Positions 51,768 through 62,246 are shown, counted from the first letter of the stretch. The stretch is DNA of 64,000 nucleotides from Clostridium pasteurianum (GCF_001705235.1 NZ_MCGV01000001.1:1426001-1490000), one strand, 5' to 3'. Numbers and translations: made by a program. The notes: generated by a model from the sequence alone, not told the origin.

Positions 51768-54206
51768 ATGAGTACTTACAGTACAGAAATTGATAAAAAG
51801 TGGCAAAAAAAATGGAAAGAAACAAATGTTTATAAGTTTGATGAAAATAATTTAGAGAAAAAACTATATGTTTTAGAAATGTTCTCCTACCCTTCTGGTG
51901 CGAGACTTCATGCAGGCCACTGGTTTAACTATGCACCAGTAGATTCATGGGCAAGATTCAAGAAAATGACTGGTTATAATGTATTTCAGCCGATGGGTTT
52001 TGATGCATTCGGTCTTCCAGCTGAAAATTACGCTATAAAAACAGGAATTCATCCTAAAGATTCTACTTTAAAAAATATTGAAACTATGGAAAAGCAACTA
52101 AAATCTATGGGAGCAATGTTTGATTGGGATCACGAAGTAATAACATGCATGCCCGATTATTATAAATGGACTCAATGGTTATTCCTAGAACTATATAAAC
52201 ACGGTCTTGCATATAGAAAAAAAGCTGCCGCAAACTGGTGTCCTAGTTGCAATACCGTATTAGCTAATGAACAAGTAGTAGATGGCTGCTGTGAACGATG
52301 CGGAACAGAAGTTGTTAAAAAGGACTTAACTCAATGGTTCTTTAAGATAACCAATTATGCTGACGAACTTTTACAAAAATTAGATGAGCTAGATTGGCCT
52401 GAAAAAACAAAAGCAATGCAAAAACACTGGATTGGTAAATCTAAAGGTGCTGAAGTAACCTTTAAGGTAGCTGATAGTGATATTAACTTTGATGTATTTA
52501 CTACAAGAGTAGATACTCTATGTGGTGTAACTTACGTAGTTCTTGCACCAGAAAGCCCTCTTGCAGACAAACTTACAAAACCAGAATATAAAGAAAACGT
52601 TGAAGCATACAAAATTCAAGCTCAAAAACAATCTGAAATTGAAAGACAGTCTTTAACACGTGAAAAAACCGGAGTATTTACAGGATCTTATGCAATAAAT
52701 CCTATAAACAATAAAAAAGTACCTATATGGATTGCAGATTACGTAATATATACATATGGTACTGGTGCAGTTATGGCTGTTCCTTCTCACGATGACAGAG
52801 ATTTTGCCTTTGCAACTAAATACAATCTTCCAATAATACGAGTCGTTGAAGGTGGAGATGAGCTTCCTTATACCGGATATGGCAAACTTGTTAATAGTGA
52901 TGAATTTAATGGTCTTCAAGGAAACAAAGCAAAAGAAGCTATCGTAAATAAACTTGCTAAAGAAAACCTTGGCAGATGGAAAGTAAATTACAGACTTCGT
53001 GACTGGCTTGTTTCAAGACAAAGATATTGGGGTGCTCCAATTCCAGTAGTATACTGCGATAAATGTGGAATAGTTCCTGTACCTGAAAAAGATCTTCCAG
53101 TGGAACTTCCTTATGATGTTGAATTTAAACCTACTGGTAAATCACCTCTTGCAACTTCAGATAAATTTATGAATACGACTTGTCCTCACTGCGGTGGTCC
53201 TGCAAGAAGAGAATCAGATACATTAGATACCTTTGTATGTTCTTCATGGTATTATTTAAGATATGCAGATAATAAAAACAGTGATAAACCTTTTGACAAG
53301 GAAAAAATAGATAAAATGCTTCCTGTTGATAAATACGTAGGTGGTCCTGAACATGCATGTATGCATTTGCTATATGCTAGATTCATAACAAAAGCTTTAA
53401 GAGATATGGGATATCTTAATTTTGATGAACCATTTTTATCGCTAAGACATCAAGGCTTAATCTTGGGACCTGATGGTCAAAAAATGAGTAAATCAAAAGG
53501 AAACACAATTTCACCAGATGATATTATAGAACAATATGGTTCTGATGTATTTAGAATGTACTTAATGTTTGGCTTCGACTATGCTGAAGGCGGAGCATGG
53601 AGCGATGACGGCGTTAAGGCAATGGCTAAATTTGTAGATAGATTCGGAAGAATGGTTGAAGCTTCCCATGAGGAAATAAGCAATCCTAAAAACACAAAAA
53701 CTGATATGGAAAAAGATGAAAAAGAATTAAACTATGTTAGAAATCATTCAATTAAATCAATAACAACTGACATGGATAAATTCCAATTCAATACATGTAT
53801 AGCTAGACTTATGGAATACACAAATGCACTATCAAAATATTTAAATGTAAATAACAAAAACAGTGAATTGCTTAAAGCTGCCACTATCGACATATTAAAA
53901 TTAATAGCACCATTTGCACCTCACTTTGCTGAAGAACAGTGGAACGTAATGGAGATGGGCTATTCAATCTTTAATCAGAAATGGCCTGAATTTGATGAAA
54001 AAGCACTTGTAAAAGATGAAGTTGAAATAGCTATTCAAGTAAATGGAAAGATAAAAAATAAAATCAATATTTCAACTAGTTTAAGCGAGGATGAAATAAA
54101 ATCTGCCGCTTTAAATGATGAAAAAATTAAAGATGCAGTTAGTGGAAAAAATGTAGTAAAAGTAATAGTTATAAAAGGACGTCTTGTAAATATCGTTGTG
54201 AAATAG
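51768..54206 (+). CDS. leuS: leucyl-tRNA synthetase
   Basis: 812 residues, the family length. HIGH-type motif GARLHAGHW near residue 45. Zinc-type Cys pairs CPSCNTVLA and CCERCG. Editing domain with [19 protein letters not shown], and KMSKS motif [10 protein letters not shown]. It charges tRNA-Leu in the cytoplasm and proofreads mischarged amino acids. Start follows AGGAGG. The natural C-terminus VNIVVK is followed by a TAG that lies in the arm of palindromic element copy 5. Confidence 0.96.
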   Translation: MSTYSTEIDKKWQKKWKETNVYKFDENNLEKKLYVLEMFSYPSGARLHAGHWFNYAPVDSWARFKKMTGYNVFQPMGFDAFGLPAENYAIKTGIHPKDSTLKNIETMEKQLKSMGAMFDWDHEVITCMPDYYKWTQWLFLELYKHGLAYRKKAAANWCPSCNTVLANEQVVDGCCERCGTEVVKKDLTQWFFKITNYADELLQKLDELDWPEKTKAMQKHWIGKSKGAEVTFKVADSDINFDVFTTRVDTLCGVTYVVLAPESPLADKLTKPEYKENVEAYKIQAQKQSEIERQSLTREKTGVFTGSYAINPINNKKVPIWIADYVIYTYGTGAVMAVPSHDDRDFAFATKYNLPIIRVVEGGDELPYTGYGKLVNSDEFNGLQGNKAKEAIVNKLAKENLGRWKVNYRLRDWLVSRQRYWGAPIPVVYCDKCGIVPVPEKDLPVELPYDVEFKPTGKSPLATSDKFMNTTCPHCGGPARRESDTLDTFVCSSWYYLRYADNKNSDKPFDKEKIDKMLPVDKYVGGPEHACMHLLYARFITKALRDMGYLNFDEPFLSLRHQGLILGPDGQKMSKSKGNTISPDDIIEQYGSDVFRMYLMFGFDYAEGGAWSDDGVKAMAKFVDRFGRMVEASHEEISNPKNTKTDMEKDEKELNYVRNHSIKSITTDMDKFQFNTCIARLMEYTNALSKYLNVNNKNSELLKAATIDILKLIAPFAPHFAEEQWNVMEMGYSIFNQKWPEFDEKALVKDEVEIAIQVNGKIKNKINISTSLSEDEIKSAALNDEKIKDAVSGKNVVKVIVIKGRLVNIVVK

Positions 54207-54384
54207 CAGTGATTTGTAACATAAAAAAGATTCTATAAATCTAAGGTAAAAAAATCGTAAAATCCTAAGAGCTTTCAATAACTCACTAGCGTTCAAACAA
54301 ATTGAAACCTCTAAGTATTTTACGATTTTTTCACCAAGATTTATTAGAGTCTTTTTTAATCGTTACAAATCACTGCTATTTCAC
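54198..54384. repeat. palindromic element, copy 5 (intact, diverged centre)
   Basis: GTGAAATAGCAGTGATTTG (from 54198) and its complement ending TGCTATTTCAC (54384) close a long stem. The first bases are the last two codons and stop of leuS. The stem sequence differs from other copies yet stays complementary. The centre AATAACTCACTAGCGTTC is partly changed. Confidence 0.78.
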
Positions 54385-54922
54385 TTTATGGGTAAGGCAA
54401 GGAAAATATTCCTCCGTGCCTACGGAATATTGGGCATAAACCTAGTTTACTTTAAACTAATTTATGCATTAATCAATAATTAATGCATGTTAAATAAGGA
54501 TAATGTGCTAAAGTCTAAACCTAATGTATGATAAAATTAAAATTTCTAAGCCCTTTTATAATTTAGAGCAAGACTTATTGAGCTTTATTTAAATTGTTCC
54601 CAAAATTCTATTATTTCACTTCATGAGTAAACCAAAGAAAATATTCTCCGTGCCTACGGAATATTATTATACAGGGCTTTGGCTGAAGCTATTATCTTTC
54701 TTTGCTCCTAATAAGTACTCTTTAATAGTACGACGCTTAGTGCTGACATTGCTTCGCTTGTCAGTAGGTGTGATGGCAGCAGTTAAAAACTAAGAATACC
54801 TTATATCTGCTTTATGCGCGTTATCCTGTTAACCTAGTGTAATCTATTTAGACCAAAGACACATTATTGAAATTCCGTAGGCACGGAGGAATTTCTTCCT
54901 TGCCTTACTCCATCTAAAAGAA
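54385..54922. repeat. composite repeat region: hairpin cassettes and truncated palindromic copy 6
   Basis: GGGTAAGGCAAGGAAAATA with a TTCCTCCG/CGGAAT hairpin (54388-54434), a right half of the palindromic element (54536-54624), a second cassette (54630-54665), a CTGACATTGCTTCG hairpin near 54745, and an inverted cassette (54870-54912) ending CCTTGCCTTACTCC. The outer cassettes face each other, as at 12057-12375. There is no gene here. Confidence 0.6.
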
Positions 54923-55100
54923 ATAGTTTTCTCGAGACAATTTAAAAAATGAGCAATAAATCTTAGTGTCTAAAGGCTAAAGGGCTTAGAAATTTTAATT
55001 TGTCTGAGCTTTTTTTCAGCGAGTTATTAAAATTTCTTAGACCTTTAGCCTTTAGATACTTAGATTTATGCTCTTTTTTTAATGTCTCGAAAAACTATTA
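54923..55100. repeat. palindromic element, copy 7 (intact)
   Basis: ATAGTTTTCTCGAGACA and TGTCTCGAAAAACTAT pair around the conserved centre AATTTGTCTGAGC and CAGCGAGTTATT. The right end reaches the stop codon of the gerC-like gene (minus strand). Read from that gene the centre has the same orientation as in copies 1, 3, 4 and 5. Confidence 0.78.
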
Positions 55101-56210
55101 ATGGAAGCTAGATGATTTGCCACTTCTCTCGATCTGTACATCTGGCTCAACCTCAAGCACAGTATCTTTAATTATATCTTTTTTACGCTTTTTGTATTGA
55201 TTTTCATATTGATCACCTATGCTAAATATATCCTCATTCTTATCCTTATACTTATTAAAAATTTTATTGCAATTGTTTATTATGTTTTTTTCAGCATTTT
55301 CTTCTATTCTTGTTTGCATAGCTTTATTGTAATTTATATAATCCTGACTCTCCATCATTGCAGCTTTAACTTTTATGATTTTTTTGACGTGAAATTTTCC
55401 ACCATAGTATTTTGTTTTTGTTTTTGTTTTGCTATTAAGTATCCAGAGAGAAATAAAATCCTTTTTATTAACGGGATTGACTACTTCCATAGATCCGCTG
55501 CCTACTTTATCTATCATAAAATTATAGGCCTCTGTTTCAGCTATATCCATTCTGTCAATTAATTTATCATCTCGATAAACTGCTCCTCCATCAAGCTGCA
55601 CTGAATTTTTGTACTTGCTTTCTTTAAGATCTATAGCTGTCATTACAACTCCTCTATCTTTTTCGGTTCTTTTATTTAAGAAATCATTATATTGAAGCTC
55701 TACTGACCTTGATGCTGTACCTGAATTCATTATAAGCTGAGATAATAGAAATCCAACATATTCATTTTCTTTAAATTTACTCTGCATAAGTTCTTCAACG
55801 CTTCCAAAATATGTTGCAACATATGGTCTTAAGTAAAGTTGTATTCTTCTACGCCCTAAATCTATAAATGGTTTTACTCCCTTTTTAGCAGCCTTCTCAG
55901 AATATATATACGCCTTAACCTGAGTATAATTTAATTCAAAACTAGAATGTAGATTTATATCATTTAATGCCTCAAAAGCAGTTTTTCCTGTTCCCTTAAA
56001 TATAAGTCTCTGTTGACCCTGCTGACTCTTTACTGCACTTTTAATAGGTTGAAAAGCTTCAATATATGTAACTACATTATTGTTTTGGTCTATATCAAAA
56101 ACTATTGCTGTAACAAATAAAATATGATCTATATCTTTATAATTAAAACATCCAGTAAGCATAATACTACACATTAATATTGAAATTAAACTAACTATCC
56201 TCTTTTTCAT
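55098..56210 (-). CDS. gerC: Ger(x)C family spore germination lipoprotein
   Basis: 370 residues. Signal peptide with lipobox LTGC (Cys at about residue 21), then FNYKDIDHILFVTAIVFDID and the conserved FEALNDINLHSSFELNYTQVKAY block. It is the C subunit of a GerA-type nutrient germinant receptor in the spore inner membrane. Its ATG overlaps the gerA stop. The C-terminal tail is basic and ends GKSSSFH. Confidence 0.85.
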   Translation of the reverse strand: MKKRIVSLISILMCSIMLTGCFNYKDIDHILFVTAIVFDIDQNNNVVTYIEAFQPIKSAVKSQQGQQRLIFKGTGKTAFEALNDINLHSSFELNYTQVKAYIYSEKAAKKGVKPFIDLGRRRIQLYLRPYVATYFGSVEELMQSKFKENEYVGFLLSQLIMNSGTASRSVELQYNDFLNKRTEKDRGVVMTAIDLKESKYKNSVQLDGGAVYRDDKLIDRMDIAETEAYNFMIDKVGSGSMEVVNPVNKKDFISLWILNSKTKTKTKYYGGKFHVKKIIKVKAAMMESQDYINYNKAMQTRIEENAEKNIINNCNKIFNKYKDKNEDIFSIGDQYENQYKKRKKDIIKDTVLEVEPDVQIERSGKSSSFH

Positions 56211-57610
56211 ATTAAATCCTCTTCCTGCAGAATATTCTCATCAGCACTGTCTAGATCTCCCCTCAGTACCCTATCTGTGTGTTCTATTGTCCTGGATGTT
56301 CCAATTGGAAAAGCATATAAGTATCCAACACTTTTAAGTGAACCAACATGACCTATAAGAATAAATACTCCAGCAAAAAATCCCGGAAGGCCACAAAACC
56401 CTGAGAATATTGCTATTATTACAGACCAAATTGAAATAGGTCCATATAAACTTGGTGTTAAAAAAGACGCTATAGAGCTTAAAGCCACCACTATTAAAGT
56501 TATTTCTGATGCTAAGCCAGCTTCAACTGCTGATTGCCCTAGAATAAGTGCTCCAACAATACTCATTGCCTGACCAACTGGCTGTGGAAGTCTAATTCCA
56601 GCCTCACGTAAAATTTGAAAGAAAAACATCATCAATATAAGCTCAACAATGGTCGGAAAAGGAACACCTGATCTAGATATAGCAAGTCTCTGTACAAAAA
56701 CGGATGGAATTAATGATACATGATAACTTATGATGGATATATATATTCCCGGAATAAAAGTTGAAATTGCAAATCCCAGCCATCTAAGTACTCTAGTACA
56801 ATTAACAACTATCTTATTTAAGTAATAATCATCTGGCATATGAAAATTTTCATAAAAAAAGTACGGTGCAATTGCAACAAACGGCGTTCCATCTACTATA
56901 ACTGCTACCTTTCCTCTAAACAGATGATTTACAACTATATCAGCCTTCTCACTGTATCCAATTGTATCAAATGCAGTCTTTTTACTTCTAAGCTTATCTT
57001 CAACATAATTTGAATCGAGAACATATTCTGTACTTATGTCATTTATCTGTTTTTTAACATTATCAACTAATTTATCTGGAGTAGTTCCCTTTAAATATAC
57101 GATGACAACTACTGTTTGAGATTTAGCCCCTAGATATACACTCTCAAACTTTAAATCTGCATTTTTAGCTTTTCTTCTTATTAAAGATATATTGTCAACA
57201 AATGCCTCGGTAAAACCCTCTCTAGGTCCTTTTATTACCTGCTCTGTTATAGGTATTGCCACAGACCTTCTTACGTATCCCTTTGCTTCACAAAATATAA
57301 TTTCATCATAAAAATTTGTTAATATTACAACATCACCTGATAATATATGAAGAAGCATATCCTGCTTATCCTTAACATTACCTATAGAATTTGCAAGCAG
57401 TGCATTACTTTCCAAATCAGATACACTTTTAATAAAATCTTTCCCACGCATTATAGGCCCAATTATATACTCACTTATAAATTTTGAGTCACATAAATTA
57501 TCTATAAATATTAAATTAATCTCTCCATTTTGCGATTCTATAGTCCTATACTTCACATCAACATTATCCTTGAGCTTACTCTTTATATAATTCAAATTTT
57601 CTTCATTCAT
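56207..57610 (-). CDS. gerA: spore germination protein GerA family
   Basis: 467 residues from MNEENLNYIKSKL after GGGTGG. A soluble N-terminal half (FIDNLCDSKFISEYIIGPIM, then GDVVILTNFYDEIIFCEAKG) is followed by membrane segments in PTIVELILMMFFFQILREAG and QSAVEAGLASEITLIVVAL. It is the A subunit of a germinant receptor. It overlaps gerC and is divergent from gerB across a 95-base gap. Confidence 0.88.
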   Translation of the reverse strand: MNEENLNYIKSKLKDNVDVKYRTIESQNGEINLIFIDNLCDSKFISEYIIGPIMRGKDFIKSVSDLESNALLANSIGNVKDKQDMLLHILSGDVVILTNFYDEIIFCEAKGYVRRSVAIPITEQVIKGPREGFTEAFVDNISLIRRKAKNADLKFESVYLGAKSQTVVVIVYLKGTTPDKLVDNVKKQINDISTEYVLDSNYVEDKLRSKKTAFDTIGYSEKADIVVNHLFRGKVAVIVDGTPFVAIAPYFFYENFHMPDDYYLNKIVVNCTRVLRWLGFAISTFIPGIYISIISYHVSLIPSVFVQRLAISRSGVPFPTIVELILMMFFFQILREAGIRLPQPVGQAMSIVGALILGQSAVEAGLASEITLIVVALSSIASFLTPSLYGPISIWSVIIAIFSGFCGLPGFFAGVFILIGHVGSLKSVGYLYAFPIGTSRTIEHTDRVLRGDLDSADENILQEEDLI

Positions 57611-57705
57611 GTTTACCACCCAAAATTATTGTTTTCTTTAAATGTGAATAATATTCATAAACTAAGAAAATAATATTATTACAGTTTTACATAAAGGAAG
57701 TATTT

Positions 57706-58803
57706 ATGATGAGATATTTAAATAAAAATTATTTAGTTTTTATAGCACTAGGAGTCTCAATTGTCTCCATGAAAAGTTATCCTACTTTGTTAACACAATA
57801 TGGTGAAAGGGACACCTGGCTAGCTCTAATTTTTTCATCAATTTTATTACTTATATTTTTACTTTTTATTGCAAAAGCATTTTCAGTAAAAGATAATTTA
57901 GAATTAAAAACTATATATTATAAATCTTTTGGTAAATATCTAGGTGCATTTTTTATATGGGTTTTTGAATTAACTCTGATTTTAACATTAATAGAATGTT
58001 CTGCTTGTGAAAGCAGCATGATGCATGTGAATATGTTAGATAAGACTCCCATATGGTATTTTTTACTGTTTTTTATTATTCCTGCATCATACATAATTCT
58101 ACAGGGAGAAAATGCAATGCTTATTGTAACTCTTATAGGCATCTTTTTTATAATGATTTCTGGAATAAACCTATCAACCTTATTATTTAAATATAGAAAA
58201 ATTGAATACATGCTGCCCATTATGAAAAATGGAGTCACTCGAAACTTTCTCACCTGCGTATTTAAAGGCTTTGCAATGTATTCAGGTTTCGGCATACTTC
58301 TTCCATTTATTTATAAAGTAAAATCAAGTGATAAACTCTGGAAACCAATTATAATAGCTTGGGCAATTGCTGCTCAAATGCAAGTCTTCGCTACATCAGG
58401 ACTTAATATGATTTTTGTTGCCAATCGTCTTAATGCTATGTATTACCCAAGACTTCTTCAAACACAGTTAGTTAATTACTTTGATTTTATAGAAAGTGGA
58501 GAACTTTATGTCATCTTTCAAGTAATTGGAGGCTGGTTAATAAAATACATATTAACTTTTTATGCATTTTTAATCATCTTAAAACAATTAAACATAAAGA
58601 GAAAATATGCATTTTACGTAATTTCAGTTCTGGCTGGAATTGTATCATTCTTTATAAATAAAAACGTACTCAACTTATTTAATTTTTTCAATTACTATAC
58701 ATATATATCTTGTGTCAACTTCATGATAATTCCGCTTATTGCATCAATAATATTTATAATTAAAAATAGAAAATCGCGAAGAAGCAGTATTTTAAAACAT
58801 TAA
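57706..58803 (+). CDS. gerB: GerAB/endospore germination permease family protein
   Basis: 365 residues with ten membrane segments of the amino-acid permease-like GerB fold (KSYPTLLTQYGERDTWLALI near the start, GFAMYSGFGILLPFIYKV in the middle). It is the B subunit that binds germinants. AAAGGAAG precedes the ATG pair. It is transcribed divergently from gerA-gerC instead of lying between them. Its last eight or so residues (SRRSSILKH) are encoded by the end of a palindromic element (copy 8). Confidence 0.85.
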   Translation: MMRYLNKNYLVFIALGVSIVSMKSYPTLLTQYGERDTWLALIFSSILLLIFLLFIAKAFSVKDNLELKTIYYKSFGKYLGAFFIWVFELTLILTLIECSACESSMMHVNMLDKTPIWYFLLFFIIPASYIILQGENAMLIVTLIGIFFIMISGINLSTLLFKYRKIEYMLPIMKNGVTRNFLTCVFKGFAMYSGFGILLPFIYKVKSSDKLWKPIIIAWAIAAQMQVFATSGLNMIFVANRLNAMYYPRLLQTQLVNYFDFIESGELYVIFQVIGGWLIKYILTFYAFLIILKQLNIKRKYAFYVISVLAGIVSFFINKNVLNLFNFFNYYTYISCVNFMIIPLIASIIFIIKNRKSRRSSILKH

Positions 58804-59117
58804 ATAAAACTCATAAGTCTTATCGTTACTGGAGCTTGGGTCATAGACCCATTATCCTTCTTTACTTAAAATGGGCACTCTATATTATGAGAGTGCCTAT
58901 TTAGGTAATTCTTAATATTATATTGGTAACATAATGCGACCCAAACCTTGTATTATCTAAAAATCGCCTGTACTGGTTAAGAAGGATAATGGGCAAAGCC
59001 CAAACCTCTCATATAATAATACTCAAGCAAATTAAAATTTCTAAGTCTTTTTATAATTTGGGGTCAAGGCTTATTGAATTTTATTTAAACTGTTTTGAAA
59101 ATACTGTTACTTTGCTT
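58783..59117. repeat. palindromic element, copy 8, interrupted
   Basis: The left arm GCAGTATTTTAAAACATTAA continues to AAAACTCATAAGTC near 58820. The right half resumes at about 59030 (AAATTAAAATTTCTAAGTC) and ends AAAATACTGTTACTTTGC. The insert 58822-59029 has its own inverted ends, GACCCATTATCCTTCTT and AAGAAGGATAATGGGC, i.e. a nested element. Confidence 0.65.
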
Positions 59118-59285
59118 AGAATAAAAACAAGGTAACTTTTTCTTCGTTTCACTACGAAAAATTTACAAACTTACATCTTTCCATTCCCACGTATTGGAAT
59201 GTTCTTTTCTAAAATATAGATTTTCCAGAGCAAAGCGGCGGAAAATCATCATTCATTCTTAATTTTTAATTCTTAATTTCCCTTT
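59118..59285. repeat. intergenic repeat, second copy of the 23950-24118 family
   Basis: ACAAGGTAACTTTTTCTTCG, a TTTTTCTTCG/ACGAAAAA hairpin, TGGAATGTTCTTTTCTAAAA, GATTTTCC...GGAAAATCATCATTC. Same order as at 23950-24118. It sits next to a palindromic copy here, but not at the other site. Confidence 0.6.
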
Positions 59286-59335
59286 AACCTTGTATTATCA
59301 CTTTCTAAATTGCCCAAACCTCAGTTATGATAATA

Positions 59336-60115
59336 TCATTTCAAAGTTTTTTCTGTACTATCAAGTAAATTATTCAATTCAAATACTTCTCCTTCGTTAA
59401 TTAACTGGTTAAGTTTACTTTTATATACCTCAGCATCAGATAACTTTCCAATAGAAGTGATTACCATTATATTTCTTATAATATTTGACACAATACTTGA
59501 TTTTACCTCAAAGAGCTTTTGTGCATCCTTAATTTCATCTTTTATTCCAAGCATATGTTCATCAAGTTGAAAGGCTGCATCAGCTGCGGTTTTTAATCTC
59601 ATCTTAATATCTTCAGGTATTTCATGTTTGTATTTATAATTTAAAGAATGTTCTATGGTAGCCCAAAAATTCATAGCAAGTGTTCTGATTTGAACTTCAG
59701 CTATTATCTCCTTCTGTTCCTCCGCCATACTTACAGGATACTTTATTATAATATGGTAACTTCTATATCCGCTATTTTTAACATTTGTAACATAGTCCTT
59801 CTCATACATTATCTGCATATCTTTCCTTGACCTAATTATGTTTACTACCTTTGTTATGTCATCAACAAATTGACACATTATACGTATCCCACATATATCT
59901 TCCATTTCAAACATTATTCTATCGTCTGGTATATTAAATTTATTTGCTTTTTCCAATATGCTTGAAATTTCCTTTACTCTCCCCGTAACAAACTCTATTG
60001 GAGAATATTCATTTTTTTTTCTATATTCTTTTCTTATGCTTTTAAACTTAACTTTTAATTCTTCCACCGCTTGTTCATATGGTATTAAAAAAGCTTTCCA
60101 TTCAATTGTAGACAT
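59336..60115 (-). CDS. relQ: small alarmone (p)ppGpp synthetase
   Basis: 259 residues with a lone RelA/SpoT synthetase domain: EDICGIRIMCQFVDDI, NSGYRSYHIIIKYPVS and AEVQIRTLAMNFWATIEHSL hold the substrate-binding and catalytic Arg, Asp, Tyr and Glu. No HD hydrolase or TGS/ACT domains are present, and a helical C-terminal tail may drive tetramerisation. It makes (p)ppGpp from GTP/GDP and ATP during stress. GGAAG precedes the ATG. YjbM-type is the alternative name. Confidence 0.87.
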   Translation of the reverse strand: MSTIEWKAFLIPYEQAVEELKVKFKSIRKEYRKKNEYSPIEFVTGRVKEISSILEKANKFNIPDDRIMFEMEDICGIRIMCQFVDDITKVVNIIRSRKDMQIMYEKDYVTNVKNSGYRSYHIIIKYPVSMAEEQKEIIAEVQIRTLAMNFWATIEHSLNYKYKHEIPEDIKMRLKTAADAAFQLDEHMLGIKDEIKDAQKLFEVKSSIVSNIIRNIMVITSIGKLSDAEVYKSKLNQLINEGEVFELNNLLDSTEKTLK

Positions 60116-60311
60116 ATCTTATCTTCCTTTGCCATATTTAATTTATAAATAATTTAACACTATAGTCAGCAATATATAATATATGCTTTCTACTACTATA
60201 ATTATAATTACACAGCATCCTTTTTTCAATTATTATAGGTAACAAAAGTATACTTTACAATAATTCTTTGATATAATAAGTTTGATATCTGTTTTAATTG
60301 AGGTGAATTTT

Positions 60312-61193
60312 ATGGATAAAGATATCTTTTCCGAGCTCAAGGATTTAGGATTTGATGATGTTAGTAACATTGATATATATGGTAAAAATAAAGTGGTGAA
60401 AAAAATGGTTGAGGAAAAAAAACAAAGTGTCGATAATTTTTTATATGATAAAACAGTAAATTGTCCTATATGCGGTAATACTTTTAAAGTACGTGCAGTA
60501 AAAACTTCATCTATAAGAATTTCAAAAAAGGATACAGATTTTTTCATTAATTATAAAAATATTAATCCTTATTTTTATGATGTATGGCTATGTCCCATAT
60601 GTGGCTATGCTGCAATGAAATCTGATTTTAATAAAATTAAATCTTATCAAAAAGAATTAATTGAAAAAAATATTTCATTAAAATGGCATAGTAAACAGTA
60701 TCCTAAGATTTATGATTTAAGCATAGCAATTGAAAGATACAAACTTTCACTTCTAAATTACGTTGCATCAGAATCTCATTCAAGTAAAAAAGCTATGAAT
60801 TGCCTAAAACTTGCATGGATGTATAGACTTGATGGAAATGAAAAAATAGAAAAAACTTTTTTAAAGAATGCTTTGGATGGTTTTATCGATGCATATTCCA
60901 ATGAAGATTTTCCTATATACGGAATGAATAGATTTTCACTAATGTATCTTTTAGGTGAACTTTATAGACGTCTCGATATGGAAGACAAAGCTCTTCTTTG
61001 GTTTGGGAATGTAATAACTAACAATTTAGCATCTTCAAAAATAAAGGACATGGCAAGAAATCAAAAAGATCTAATACGTGAAAATCAACGAAATAAAATT
61101 CAAGCCGAAAAAAAATCTGATGACAACAGTAGCAATACTGACACCGAAAATCACAAGAAAAAGGGATTACTTTCAAAATTATTTAATATCTAA
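60312..61193 (+). CDS. DUF2225 family protein
   Basis: 293 residues from MDKDIFSELKDLGFDD, with GAGGTGA upstream. Two zinc-type Cys pairs, CPICGNTF and CPICGYAA, lie in the first 110 residues. Helical TPR-like repeats follow (KAMNCLKLAWMYRLDGNEKI, then LLGELYRRLDMEDKALLWFG). A basic tail ends KKGLLSKLFNI. Function unknown; the domain plan suggests an RNA- or protein-binding scaffold. Confidence 0.75.
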   Translation: MDKDIFSELKDLGFDDVSNIDIYGKNKVVKKMVEEKKQSVDNFLYDKTVNCPICGNTFKVRAVKTSSIRISKKDTDFFINYKNINPYFYDVWLCPICGYAAMKSDFNKIKSYQKELIEKNISLKWHSKQYPKIYDLSIAIERYKLSLLNYVASESHSSKKAMNCLKLAWMYRLDGNEKIEKTFLKNALDGFIDAYSNEDFPIYGMNRFSLMYLLGELYRRLDMEDKALLWFGNVITNNLASSKIKDMARNQKDLIRENQRNKIQAEKKSDDNSSNTDTENHKKKGLLSKLFNI

Positions 61194-61211
61194 TCTACTT
61201 TATATATAATT

Positions 61212-61263
61212 AGGGTTTTAAGTGTAATCGTATTAATACAAATACAATTGCACTTAAAACCCT
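61212..61263. terminator. bidirectional terminator between convergent genes
   Basis: AGGGTTTTAAGTG (61212-61224) and CACTTAAAACCCT (61251-61263) pair across 26 bases. T-rich tracts lie on both flanks. Confidence 0.75.
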
Positions 61264-61279
61264 GATTTATTTTTTTATT

Positions 61280-61969
61280 TCATTTTATTCTTATTGGATC
61301 AAATTTAAGATAATCACAAGACGTTAAAATATATTGCACACCATTTCTCACAATGTTTCCATTTACATTTTTTAGTGATGGACCATGAAGATGTCCATAT
61401 ATAACTTTTGAAACATTATAATCTTCTAAAATCTGTGTGAATTCAGAATCACTTTTTTCATTTTTAAAAGGTGGATAATGAAGCATCACTATAAATTTAG
61501 AGTATCCTTCATTAACTGCACTATCAAGGGATAATTTTAATCTCATAATTTCTCTTCTATATATTTTCTTATCATGTTCATCGAAATTGTCAAAACTTTT
61601 ATCTATCCATCCTCTAGTTCCACAAATAGCGTAGTCTTCATAAACAAAGAAATTATTTTGTAAAAAACTTACATTATTATACATTTGATTTAATTTAGTT
61701 ATACTTTTCCACCAATAATCATGATTTCCTTTACCTATTATTTTTCTTCCAGGAAGTTCTTCTATCCAATTTAAATCATCTTCTCCGCCTTTTATATCCA
61801 TAGACCATGATATATCTCCTGCTATTAGTACGGTATCCTTCTCAGTGATCTTTTCAATCCAATTTCTTTTTATTTTTTCATCATGATTTAACCATTCCGC
61901 ACCAAAAATATCCATGGGTTTATTTAATTTAAAAGCCAGATGCAAATCTGAAATAGCATATAAACCCAA
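61280..61969 (-). CDS. metallophosphoesterase
   Basis: About 229 residues from TTG after AAGGTG; the frame is open ten codons further upstream into the preceding gene. Calcineurin-type metal motifs appear in order: SDLHLA, AGDISW, GKGNHDYWW, MLHYPPF and YGHLHG. It hydrolyses a phosphoester in the cytoplasm, substrate unknown. It overlaps the end of the FlhB-tail gene, so it is in that operon. Confidence 0.82.
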   Translation of the reverse strand: MGLYAISDLHLAFKLNKPMDIFGAEWLNHDEKIKRNWIEKITEKDTVLIAGDISWSMDIKGGEDDLNWIEELPGRKIIGKGNHDYWWKSITKLNQMYNNVSFLQNNFFVYEDYAICGTRGWIDKSFDNFDEHDKKIYRREIMRLKLSLDSAVNEGYSKFIVMLHYPPFKNEKSDSEFTQILEDYNVSKVIYGHLHGPSLKNVNGNIVRNGVQYILTSCDYLKFDPIRIK

Positions 61970-61973
61970 AAGT

Positions 61974-62246
61974 TCACCTTCTTTTTTTCGCTGTGTCATC
62001 TACTTTCATTACATACGAAAGTATTTCTGCTACTACATCATATAATTCATAAGGAATACTCGAACCAACATCTACATTAGTTAATAAATCTGTAAGTTCT
62101 TTATTATATACAACAGGTACTTCATTTTCAGAAGCCTTTTCTACGATTTTATCCGCAATTTTACCCATACCTACCGCTGTTACAATTGGTGCCTCATAAC
62201 CGACCTCATATTTTAAAGCGGCAGCTTTTTTCCTCTCCTTAGGCAC
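61974..62246 (-). CDS. FlhB C-terminal-domain-like protein (YlqH type)
   Basis: 90 residues. AAALKYEVGYEAPIVTAVGM and ADKIVEKASENEVPVVYNKE, then LLTNVDVGSSIPYELYDVVAEIL, match the cytoplasmic domain of FlhB/YscU, the substrate-specificity switch of flagellar secretion. The NPTH autocleavage motif and membrane part are absent. The upstream long gene resembles flagellar hook-length-type proteins, a pairing common in Clostridia. Function unknown. Confidence 0.8.
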   Translation of the reverse strand: MPKERKKAAALKYEVGYEAPIVTAVGMGKIADKIVEKASENEVPVVYNKELTDLLTNVDVGSSIPYELYDVVAEILSYVMKVDDTAKKRR

